Shown one piece after another: positions 47,301 through 59,300 of a stretch of 64,000 nucleotides of DNA. Location: assembly GCA_963931925.1 (NCBI GenBank), contig OZ007581.1, forward strand, positions 29,478,198 through 29,542,197, given 5' to 3'. Origin of the DNA: Onchidella celtica (lineage: Eukaryota > Mollusca > Gastropoda > Systellommatophora > Onchidiidae). Every line of letters begins with the position of its first letter. Positions within the stretch are counted from its first letter, which is position 1. A program made the translations under genes and the position numbers. Under the pieces are notes generated by a model. It was not told the DNA's origin and did not search any database. It saw only the letters and a list, made by a program, of their open reading frames with translations.

Positions 47301-50300
47301 TTTGAAAACACGTGAACAGAGATACCTCAGGTCTACTAGTGGATGTGGTATTGGAGCTATCTGTGTGAGTATTCAGTGTGTAGAAGTTACAGTAAGAGAA
47401 GAATTAAATCTTCATAAATTCACATTTATCAGTGGCTGCACAACTCCATGGATTCACAAAATTTTGTGTTTTCGTCTTTTATGGGGATCATGTTGTACTG
47501 GTAGTTTTCTGTATTATTTTACTAATTGTTTTTCCCATGATGACTAGGTAGCTTCAGCAAAAATACTAGATACAATAAGATGAGACAACTAGCATGTTTA
47601 GCTTGCACAGATTTCACACCGCCACCTGGTAGCAAATGCATGGAGTTCATAAACCATGCTGTATTGTACAAAGGGGAAAATATTGAATTTTTTTCATTGT
47701 TCAGCTATTGCTATAGGCCTTGATTGAAGTCACTTATTTTGGTATCCTAACTTCAATCGCTGTATGTAAACTCTGGCAATTTTTTATTTTTTTTTAGTGG
47801 CAGTAGCTCTGTAACAAATCCACATAAATTTATCATTACATCAAACATTCTTTCATGCAATGCGCCATGGACCCCGCCCCCGATCAGTGCGCAAACTGTG
47901 TGCACAATTTTTTAAGAGGTGGGAAGAAGGGAGTGTCTCATCTTGTTGTGTCTAGTATCTTTGGAATTAGTGAGCACACCCTGCAAGTTCGGTAGTTATG
48001 AAGATTTCTGAGTGGCACCCTGAGTTATTTCATACAGTGTGGGGTATCGCAGTTGTGCTTGTGTGGCTACAGAAATCTTGGCCCAGCTGGGAAAAGATGA
48101 TGAATCAGTGTTAGTTTTTGAGTTCAAGCTCAGGGGATGGCTGGTTGACATTATTACATGGTCGTCTCTACTTTAAGAATTCTGCTTTATTTGACTGAGT
48201 CTTTAATTAATGCAGATTCTCATTCTTTCAAGAGGTTCTTTATCATAAACATATGCATGATAAAACTGCCACAAAGTTCTCTGGACTTATGCTTTTATTA
48301 TGTTAGGAACTTTTGCCCGGTGGACTAATCAGTTGTACTTTTAATCCTTTACTCATGCTAAAGAAAAGTAGCTAACAAGATCAGAATATCATCCTTGATC
48401 CGAGGGGTAATCAGATTACCTTCCAGTGCATGAATTTCCCATTTTAATGTGACTGTGATTGTAAGAACAAAAAGCTCTTTGTTAGAAAGCCTTTTTATCA
48501 GTCTGTGATTCAATACATGGATGGTGAAGGGTGAAATTAAAAGAAATTTGCATGGGTTGGCAACAATTATGCAAATATATACATGTGGTAAATAATAGCT
48601 ATTATGGACAAATTTCACACGTTAAAAGTCTCAACATCTGACATAGCTACTACTTTAGAAATGAAAATGCTTGGTTGAAGTTTTAAATCATATGTTCTTG
48701 TTGTTGTTTGGAAAAAAACATCTGATACCGTTGAACTGAAAAGTTAATTTTGAAGAATGTGAACATGTGATTATAAGAAAACACTTTGTATTTCCAACAG
48801 GTCCATCCTTCTCGCAAGTATTTTGCCGTTGGTGAGAAAGGTGATGCTCCAAACATCAATATTTTTGAGTTTCCTTCTCTCAAACTATACAGAATCATGC
48901 GTGGAGGAACTGAAGAATCTTACACCTCTCTTACTTTCAGGTAATATCAGAAGAGGAAAACATGAGTCATAAGGGAAAATCTGTTCCTTTGAAAATAATG
49001 TTCATATGCCTTTCTATTTGTTTACCATTCAGATTTGCCCATTTGTCTGACTGTCATTTCTTAAATCCAAACTAAAGAAGAGCCTTGCTTACTGCACATG
49101 CTATTTCCTTAATGTTATGCTTTTGTAAATTGCTGTAACAATAAGGGGGGTAACTGACATGCACCCTTGCCTAGTAGATGGAAACATGGTATGTAAACAA
49201 CATATGCCTAGAGAGTGGAAACAAGGTAAAGCAAATCTCGTGTGTTTCAGGTCTTTATTTTAAGAGGTTCACTGCCCTCAGCATATATACCATAACTTTT
49301 TCTTGTTCTTGTTTCTATGTGTTTTTCGGTAGAGATTAGTTTTTTTTAAAGAATTTTGCCTGTGCAGCGGTCTGTTCAGCCTGCTCTTCCTGACTTTCAA
49401 CTGCCAAGGTATCTTTAATATGTGCAAGGTGCACACGGGCCCTCCGAGTTTCTTATCCTTATCCCAGAAGAGTAGGTGCTTTGAGAGGCCATATCTTCTC
49501 TGCTAATTAAATTACAGCAAAGAATTTTTTACCAAATGAAAGGATTTTGAATAACCTATTTGGTGATACCAATATCTCCATACCACCAAAATGTATGAAG
49601 TGCCTCATTTTGTTGGGCGGCTACACAAATAGAGAAAATGCTGAGTTCTCTTCAGTGCTCATCTGTAGCTTACTGTGTAAAGTACAACAGTCCCGATTAG
49701 TATTAATGCTAAAGCCACATCCCTTTAACATTGAATTTCTCAGTTGTGGAAAAAGTGGAGTTGAAACAAGAACTAAAGTCGTGAAATGTTTTTGGTATGT
49801 GAATCATTGAAAGGATCAGATATTATATGCGCATGAACTGGCATAAATGAATGTAAAAATAGATTGCTAATGAAGAAAGAAATGCTAAAAATGCATTTGA
49901 ATTACAGTTTTGAATTCATCTGACAAATTTTTGTGTTCTAGTCCTGACGGGGAACGGTTGGCCTCGCAAGGTGGTGAACCAGACTTTATGTTGACTGTGT
50001 GGAACTGGAGACAGGAGAAGACAACTCTCAGAACCAAATCTTTCTCCCAGGATGTATTCAAAGTCTCTTTTGCTCCAGAGCTGGAAGGTCAACTAACCAC
50101 AGCTGGTTCTGGACACATCAAGTGAGTTACTTTAATACATAGCAGAGTTGAGACACCTGTGCCAAATCAGACAATTGGTGTCAGCACATTTGTTTGACAA
50201 GAGTTCTCATCCTCTGAAGATCTTATTTCCTTTTGCTTCCAACTCTCACAGTGAACTTGCTATTTCAAACTAATTCTAAAATAAACTCAAAGATACCTCC

Positions 50301-53300
50301 ATGGTACATGCAACCTATAGACACTTAATGGAATCACACTCAGACCAAATGGAGTAATGTGGAAAACTGATATGAGCAACAGTTTGGGAACCACGGCATA
50401 GTTAGCTTTAACCCATTCAGGTTCTTGTGCCAAAATCATTTTGGTCTCTGTCCTGTGATACCTGTATGTGGGTCGTGGTATAATTTAGTGTTTATGACCA
50501 TGAGATCTTCAACACTAAATTACAGCACAATCTACACACATTAGGATCTTCAAGGCTGGCACCACCTGCACGCCAGTACCACAGCATAGGGACAAAAATA
50601 CAAGTTTGGCGCTGTGCCGGTATACTGGTGCAGGAACCTGAAAGAGTTAAGTCCACCTTTTCATTGTATAGGTCCATTGCGAATAACGTCACAGATTGTT
50701 TTTGTTTTGTTCTTCTGACACCAAAAATGGCGGGTGAATCAGCTGATGAGTGTAACTTTGAGATGTGTCTAAGCGGTTAAAATGCCTACTAACCATCCGT
50801 GTAAACAAAGGAAAGGAAATGAAAGAATTGACCGAACGTCTCCTATGTGCGTGTACACACGTGTCATCGTTTACTGTAGTGAACTAGTTTTAGTTCACCG
50901 CTGATTGGTTCGCGATGCCTGAAGTGCTCGCAGTGCAAATCAGCTAACGAATCAAAATCAATGCTACCATCGCCATGCTTTAAATGCGTCAGTCCTTACA
51001 ACAAAGATGGCTGATCTGCATAATGGGCCTATAGATTTTTGTCTAGCCTCCAGTTTTTTTTTGAAGGTGAGAAAATGAGGACACTTTGTCTGTTCATTGA
51101 TGTAGAAAATATTATAGACAAAAAAACACAGAAAACTGTGGGGTTGCAGCAAGGCTTGAAGCGAGGTCAAAATATGGTGAAAAGAAAAACTTGTATGTAG
51201 TAAAGCCTCCTGTAAGAAATAATTTACAAACGATACAATAAAGTACAAAGGAAAAGTAAAGACAAATCAAGCTTTCGGTATAACAACCATCCTCAGAAAA
51301 AAAACATAACAGGATAGAAACTTAAACAAATAAAAAAACCAAAATGAAAAAATCGTAGAACATTTAACAAATGAGGGCACTTATTGTAACTTGGATTCTT
51401 GGTGAGCACCACCAATGAAGTACATCATACTGAAATTTCAGTCAGACATATTGGAGAACGAGAAACTGTAAGATGTCAGGATGAATCCTCATATTTCATG
51501 TTTCGTTTCATCCACAGATTCTGGAAAATGGCTGACACCTTCACTGGTCTGAAGCTTCAAGGGGAACTGGGAAGATTTGGACGTACAGAAATTTCAGATA
51601 TTGAGGGTTATGTGGAGTTGCCAGATGGAAAGGTAAAATCTTGATGTGCTTGATAGTCTCATCAGGTCATTTTTTTTTTTTGCGTAAGAATTATCTGCAT
51701 ATCTTTAAAAGCCATGGACATGGGATCTCAGCCAGCAACCGTAAGACAATCCAGCGTAGATTTCTATAGGATTGGTATCATTTCCATGAGGGTAGGTTCC
51801 CTGTATCAAATGAACATCAGTATGATGTCGTAATGAGCAGCTCTATGTAGGAATGACATCATTTCAGCATGCAAACTTGACGTCGGATTTCCGTAAGGTG
51901 GTTCTCTGGGATGTGGATTTTTAAACATTTTCCTGCAAAGAGGCAAATTTATGCGTAACAAAATTACGCATAAATTTGTGATCTAATCAGTATGTACATG
52001 AATATATACAATTTGTATATCATAGACACGATTCCATTTTTTATTTCTTTCAGTGTGTTTAAATGAGTTTAGAAATAGTGAACTGGGCATAAATGTAGTG
52101 CATTTGCAAGTTTACTGTATTTAAAAACAGAGAGTGCTATAGATGATCTTTTTTGCCATCTGCAATTCGAAGTAGTAGTGTTTCCTGATGTAGTATGCTG
52201 TTGTTAGTTTTCCTAATGGATTGTTCTGAGAATGTGTGTGTGGGTTTGAGAGTAATGTTCTTATTTGCTGGTAATGTTGTTTGAGCAATGTGCGTGTGTG
52301 TGGTGTGAGTTTAAGACCTGTAGGTCTTAGATATTGTATTTACTGTTGTACTGTTACTGATGCTGTGACAACAAATTTCCTGGAAACAGGGTAATAAAGT
52401 TATATCTTATCTTATCTTAATATTTAATGAATAGGCTATGTTGTGTTTGAATATTTTCAAAGAAATCTGCATTTCCTCTGCCAGGTCTTGTCTGGTACAG
52501 AATGGGGTAACATGTTATTGTGGGATGGAGGTCTCATCAAAGTGGAGGTAACCTGTAAGAATAAGAAGAAATGTCACCAAGGGCCCATTATGCAGATTTT
52601 GTTGGATGAAGGAGAACTGATGACTGTTGGGACTGATGGATACATTCGTGTAAGTACAAAATGAACAAGAAGTAAGTATAAGTTGAACAAAAAGTACATG
52701 CAAAATAAACCAAAAGTAAGTACAAATTGAACAAAAAAGTCGAAGTACAAAATAAACAAATAGTAGGCCTAAGTATAAATTGAACAAAAAGTACATGCAA
52801 AATAAACAAAAAGTAAGTACAAAATGTACAATAGTGTCAGAGCTAGGGCTTCACATACATTCAGAAAAAGAGAAAGAAAAAGAATTTTAAATTTAAACAG
52901 AGGGGACTATTACAAGTGTCACTCAATCTGTGAATAGATGCTGCATTGCTGTGATTCAAGCCAGAGGTGGACATGCATGATGTTAACCAAATGCTTTACA
53001 AGTTTCACGCGTTTATTTCATTGCCTTTCTAACAAACAAACAAAATGTGAATAGAAATGTTAAAGGCGTGGTTTTGTCCAAAATGAATGTGTCCATGTAA
53101 TTTATCGTGTAAACTTGAGGTAAATTTTTATAAGTTTGGTCATTAATCACAAAGGTTTAGGTGCTTACATATGTACATGTTCACCCTGTAGCTCTTTTGT
53201 AAAAATGATAAGTATGGAACAAAATTGTTGTAGAGGCTGATTTTTCTAGCATATGATTTACAAGAATGTCACGCAATATAATGATTTGATTAATATGACT

Positions 53301-56300
53301 AGGATTTACATTTGCATATCATGGTTTTGATTAGACTAGCTGGCCCGCTGACTCAGGGAATACATAGATGTGATTTTCAAAGTTCAGATTTGATCACCAG
53401 TGTGTAAAGTGAAGTGCAAAATGAAATTTCCTGTCATACTTTTTAATTCTGCATGAAGGAAATACATGTTTTTTAGTTTTTCCTTCTGACTCAGAATGTT
53501 GAAACACTTTCTTCTGTTCAATTCAGTTGCGGCTCAAAATCAATGAAAGTATTAAAAATACAGCAAACTTCAAGACCTTTTGAGATATGCCCACATACAC
53601 CTTTATATCTTTCTATGCATGATATGATATTTTGTAGAATTTAAGGCTCGGCGGTTAAAAAACCTTTCATGATTGTATTAGAGGCCTTATTTCATTTATT
53701 ATATGATTTCACTTTCCTCAGGTATGGGACTTTGAAGCCATTGACACAGCTGATTCAACTGATGACACAGGAATATTTGAGATGGATCCAATGAATGAAC
53801 TCCGTGTTGGTAATGATGTGCAGCTGTACAGTATTGTCAAATCTGTGGATGAAGAAAATGAACCCACAATTTGGTATGCTCAGGTGAGCAAGTTAGACAT
53901 CCTCTTCTTCCATTCCTTGTGATTCCCAAGTCATGGCACATACAACCAACACGATATATAAAAAAGACAACAACTCATTCTTGATTGTTGCGAGTGGAAG
54001 CTGACATAACCATATTGATTGAGGTGGGATATAGACAGGGTGAGGGAAGGATGAGCAACAAAGCTGGACAAACCTGACAAATATAGAACCAGCCAGCAAA
54101 TGAGACCATTTGTAGGGGATGCGGTGGTCACGGTGGTCTAGAAGCAAGGTGTTCGCCTCTCATGTCAAAGGTCCTGGGTTCAAATCCCAGTTGGTGCAGG
54201 CATGTTGGAAGATTTTGGACTTTTCCCATATTTTCCTGTCACTGATCCTATGGTAGGTAGGATCGAGCACCTGATCTTCTCAAATAAGGACGAAAAATTC
54301 AGAGGGTCTGTGAGCACGCTGTGCATGTTAAAGATATCTTGGCAGTTGGAATTTTAGAAGAACTGGCTGATCCAGGCCCCTGCCGGGGCAAAATTCTAAA
54401 AAATCTAATCCCTACCATAACAAGAAAAATAAAAACAAGAAAAGTGAGGTGTAAATGCCAAGGGCAGCGAAACCTCCTAAAATAAAGACGTAAAACGGGA
54501 CCAGACGTAAGAAAATCCTCAAATGGATCTTGGAGCAGGGAGAGAAGCACTTAGGGGACATCTGGTGTGCTAGGATTCTGGTTCCTGTCATCAAATCAAA
54601 TCAAATCTACATTCTTGATCATGAAGATTATACACTTGATGATCATGAAGAAGTGAAAAAAGATCCCAGTTTCTTGTAAATCCTTAGATAAGAAAGCTAG
54701 GACTGTATGTAAAGCTATGGAAATGTTATCCAACAGTGTTCAGTAATCAACTAATGCTATTGTCATTTTGTGATATGCTTGTGATTGGATTGAAGTTGAC
54801 ACTATATGGCATGTTAATAGTGGAATGCGGAAGATGACATTGAATAATATCCATATAAATTGTTATGTATACGTCAGAAATTTGGATACTGAAACATATG
54901 TCTTTGGTATCCATGAAATTCAGGTAATGACACTGTTACACATCTATTGAGTGTCAGTGAGAGATTTGGATATTGATATTGCATTGTGTGCATGTAGAAT
55001 GCCAATGATGGAAACTCATCTTATTCCACATTATTTGTAGGATGCCAATGGTGGGATCTGGAAGTTGGATCTCTCTTTCTCACACACATCTCAAGCACCA
55101 GAGAAAATGTTCACCTATCATGCTGGACCAATCACTGGCTGTGTGTCTTCACCTCTGAGCCATGTAGCAGTATCCACAGGCCTAGACAGTAGGTGTCTCT
55201 GCACTTTTTGCAACCATTATATTTTTCCTCTTTCATCATATGAAATGGCCATACTTCTACTGTTAATTATGATACTGTACAGATGAACATCCACTGGACA
55301 AACGATGTAGGTCAACTGTATGAAAGGTTTATTTAAAGAGAACTAGAACAAGATGGTGTCCTGTACTTAGACGCCATAGCCAAGGGGCTTCACTCACTCA
55401 TTCATTCTCGTTCATTAATTAGTTTATTGTTTCGCAATAAAGTCATGAACTATAATAATTAACATCCTTTCTTCTCCGAATAAGAGTAATATCTAAACTG
55501 AGTCATGATCTGGTTTATTCAACCCTTTATAAAAATTATATGATTTACTGATTGATTCCTTATTATCGTGTAAAACTTACACCATCATTCAGTAAATGCA
55601 GACATGTCAAACAAGATTTATAAGGTATATTAATTGTAGCCTAAATAACACTGTTCGTCAGTTCATCTCTTAACCATGGTCAAGTTTGTAGATAATTAAT
55701 GTTAATTATTGTTACATTATTTATATTATAACATAAAGTCTAGAATTAGCAAGGGTATTTGTTATTGTCTAACATGGTAAGTAAAAAATGTATGTGGGAG
55801 GTGTATGAGGAACCATCCAGGCACTGGACGTTCCGCATGTGAAGCAATGTGCTTAGCTTGCTCGCTGGTTGGTGAACATCAAAGTTCGACCGGTTTGTTG
55901 TCATTGTATTCACACCACAAAGTCTCTCATCCACTGTGGCTGAACACGGGTTCGTAGAGACCGCCTTGGTGGGGGGTCTGCATCAGCAATTGGTGACTGG
56001 CGAAACTCCTCTGGGTCTGCTGTTCGAGTAGGATTTGGTGATTTATTGAGTTCCTCATCTCTTCCCGAAGTGTTGTCAGAGTCTATAATATTCTGATCAA
56101 GTATAGTCTCTGGAGATGGTTGGAAAGGTGTGTGCTTGTGTCTCAGATGGACTCGATTCCGAGTGTATTTGCCACCATTTTCCCCTAACACTTTGTAAGA
56201 TCTGTTGGAGATAGCTGATGTGACCAGGCCTTTTTGCCACCTTTTCTGCTCTGGATGCTGAAAGTATACAGGTGTATCGTTCTTCATTCTTGGAAAATCA

Positions 56301-59300
56301 TGTGCTGTCTTGTTAAAGTGTTTTCTGACAGCTTTCTTGTGCTTTTGTGATTGTTCTTTCACTGTATCTCTGCTCATGATGATTTGCTTTATCGAGGGTA
56401 TCATAGTCCGCACGTTGCGATTCATAAGGATTTCAGCAGGGCTGTTGGTAAATCCTTGTCTTGGTGTGTTTCGCAGTTCCAGGAGTGCTTCATATTGATC
56501 CTGGCCCTCTTCCAGTGCTTTGAGCATCATGTGTTTTATAGTCTTTACTGATGCCTCTGCTTTTCCGTTGGCCTGGTGGTGTCCAGGATCTGACTTGATG
56601 TGCTGAAATCCCCATTTCTCTGCAAAGATTTTAAATTGCTGTGATGTAAGCTGTGGCCCACAATCTGTCACCACACACTTTGGGATTCCATATCTAGCAA
56701 AAATGGGCCTTGAGTTTTGTGATCACTGCGGAGGTAGTTGTGGAGAAAAGATAGTCCACTTCAATAAAATTTGAGAAGTAGTCTGTTGTTACCATGTATT
56801 GCCTGCCTTTGATTTCAAACAAATCGACTGCTACTTTTGTCCATGGCTCGTTCCCTTCGCTGTGTTGCCTTAGGCTTTCTTTGCAATTTGCTGCTTTTAG
56901 TTTCTGACAACTTTCACACGATTCCGATAGTTGTCTCAATTCTGCATTCATGCTGGGCCAATATACCGCTCGCCTAGCTCGTCTCATCATGCTGTCATAT
57001 GCCATGTGTGCCGAGTGTAATTTCTTCTTTATTTCAGTTCTCAGTGCAGTGGGCACCACAATTCTGCTTCCCTTTAATACTAGTCCCTCTTCACAAGATA
57101 AACAGTCTCTAAGCTGGAAGTATGGCAGGAGCTCTGAGTTTGCTTCCTCTTTGTTTTCTGGCCACCCATCTTTGATCACCGGCATTAGTGATTGTAATGT
57201 CTGGTCCTTTGCAGTTTCGTTAACAAACCTTTGCATCATAATGTCTGGTATGGGTACCTCGATGAATGCTATTGTTGCCACATCCTGAGTGTCTTTGGTG
57301 CAATCTGATACTGGATAGTTTCGTGACAAAAAATCAGCAATTACAAGTTTTTCTCCTTGCATCCACTGGAATGTAAAGTTGTATTTGTTGCTTCTCATGA
57401 GCAACCTTTGAAGTCGTGGTGGTGCCTGGTCAAGAGGTTTATTTATAATTGATGCCAAAGGCTTGTGGTCATTGACGATTGTGACTTTCCTGCCGTATGT
57501 GTACTGGTTAAAGCGCTCCAGTCCAAAAACAACCGCCAGCATCTCCTTTTCTATTTGTGCCCATTTCTGTTCTGAAGACGAAAGCGCTCGAGATGCAAAT
57601 TCAATAGGCTGACCCATCTGCATGAGCACACAGCCTAAGCCTGATTTGCTGCTGTCAACCTGGACCTGCAATTCTTGTTTTGGGTTGTAATATCTGAGAA
57701 CTGGCGTATTGGAAATCATTTGTTTAATTTCATTAAATGACCTCTCACATTCTATATCCCAGTTGAACGCAACGTCCTTTTTAGTCAGTCTGCGTATTGA
57801 TGCCAGTTTGTCCGCCAGGTTGAGAAGAAATCGCGACAGATATTGTACCGTGCCACAGAGCTTTCTTACCCCATGGACATCTGAAGGGGGTTCCAAATTT
57901 GTGATGGCTTCGGTTTTTTGTGGATCAGCTTTGATCCCCTCTGTGCCAATTCGGTGCCCCATGAACGTTATTTCAGTAGCTTTTATGGTCGACTTTTCGT
58001 CGTTCAGGACGATCTGTTTCTCTTGGCATCTTAGACTCAGCTTTCTTAGGTTTTCATCCTGATCGACTTCTGCTTCCTTTTCTGTCTTTCCTCGTCCCAC
58101 TATCACCAAGTCATCAGCAACGTTGATGCATCCGCGTAGTCCTTCCAGGGCCTGTATCAGTTTCTTCTGGAAGATTTCTGTAGAGACATTTAGACCGAAA
58201 GGGAGTCGAGTCCACCTATATCTACCAAATGGGGTGGCCATGGTGGTGAGCATGCTGGATTCATAGTCAAGGCAAATATGCCAAAAGGCCTCCTTTACAT
58301 CGAGCTTAGAGAACAGTTTGGCATTTTCGAAGAGTGGCAGGTTGTCCTGTAGAGTGGGAAGCTTGTAATGCTCTCGTTGGAGGGCCTTGTTGAGTGGCTG
58401 CGGATCTATACATATACGAAGTTTTTTGTTTTGCTTCTCGACAACGACCATCTGGTTCACCCATGCACTGGGTTCCTCTACAGGTATGAGGATGTTTCTT
58501 TCCACAAGCTGGTTTAGTTCTGCTTTCACCCTGTCTTTTAGTGCGAATGGAACATTTCTGCAAGGCAACACAACTGGTTTTGCTGCTGGATCTACACTGA
58601 GGCTGGCCTGTCCCAGGTTTCCAAGGCTCTGAATTGTAGGTCTATCTGCGTCTATTGGTTTTGCTGCAGAAGAATCGCGGCTTGTGTTTCTGCATGTTAC
58701 ACTGTTTATAAAGTTGTCTCTGTGTACTGCCAGTATTTTGAATTCTTCACTTGCACTCAAACCCAGCAGGCATGTGAGATTGTTCTCTACCACTGTGAAC
58801 CAAATCTTCTTTATTTGTTTGGTTTTTTCGTTTTCAACAGCCAACAGCTCTTTCCCAAGTGGCTTCATCTTTGTGTTGTTCCACATGACAAGATTCTGGT
58901 TTGATTTACGTATTTGTCTGGTTTCACATATTTCTTGCATATGATGTTCACGTCTGCACCAGTGTCAATGAGAAATCTGATTTTGTTATTGTTGATTTTG
59001 AACTGGGCTGTCATGCGAGATCCCTTATCTTGATTCAGGGAATATAGCCAAGCATCTTCATCTGTGGCCTCTTCTGCTCCGTATTGACTTAAGCTGTCAC
59101 CTTCAGTATGGCACATGTTTATTTTCTTGCATTTTATGCGAAAATGATTTCGCCCTTTGCATGCTGAACACGTTTTGCCCCACGCAGGACACTGTTCTTT
59201 CTGTCGAATGTGGCTTTTCCCACAAAATTTGCAGTTCTGTATCATAGGACGAGGCGGCTTTTTTGCTACGTTTGGGGTAGATACTGCTTCAATTTTCTTG

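Noticed and set aside
54118-54200. Possible genuine tRNA gene (A and B boxes present)
   Set aside because: The same head occurs in other copies with a shared long body and a simple-repeat tail; it is the head of a SINE, without a proper cloverleaf and acceptor stem.
57709-58062. Plus-strand ORFs of 80-117 residues over 56.3-59.7 kb
   Set aside because: Antisense shadows of the retrotransposon pol and gag frames.
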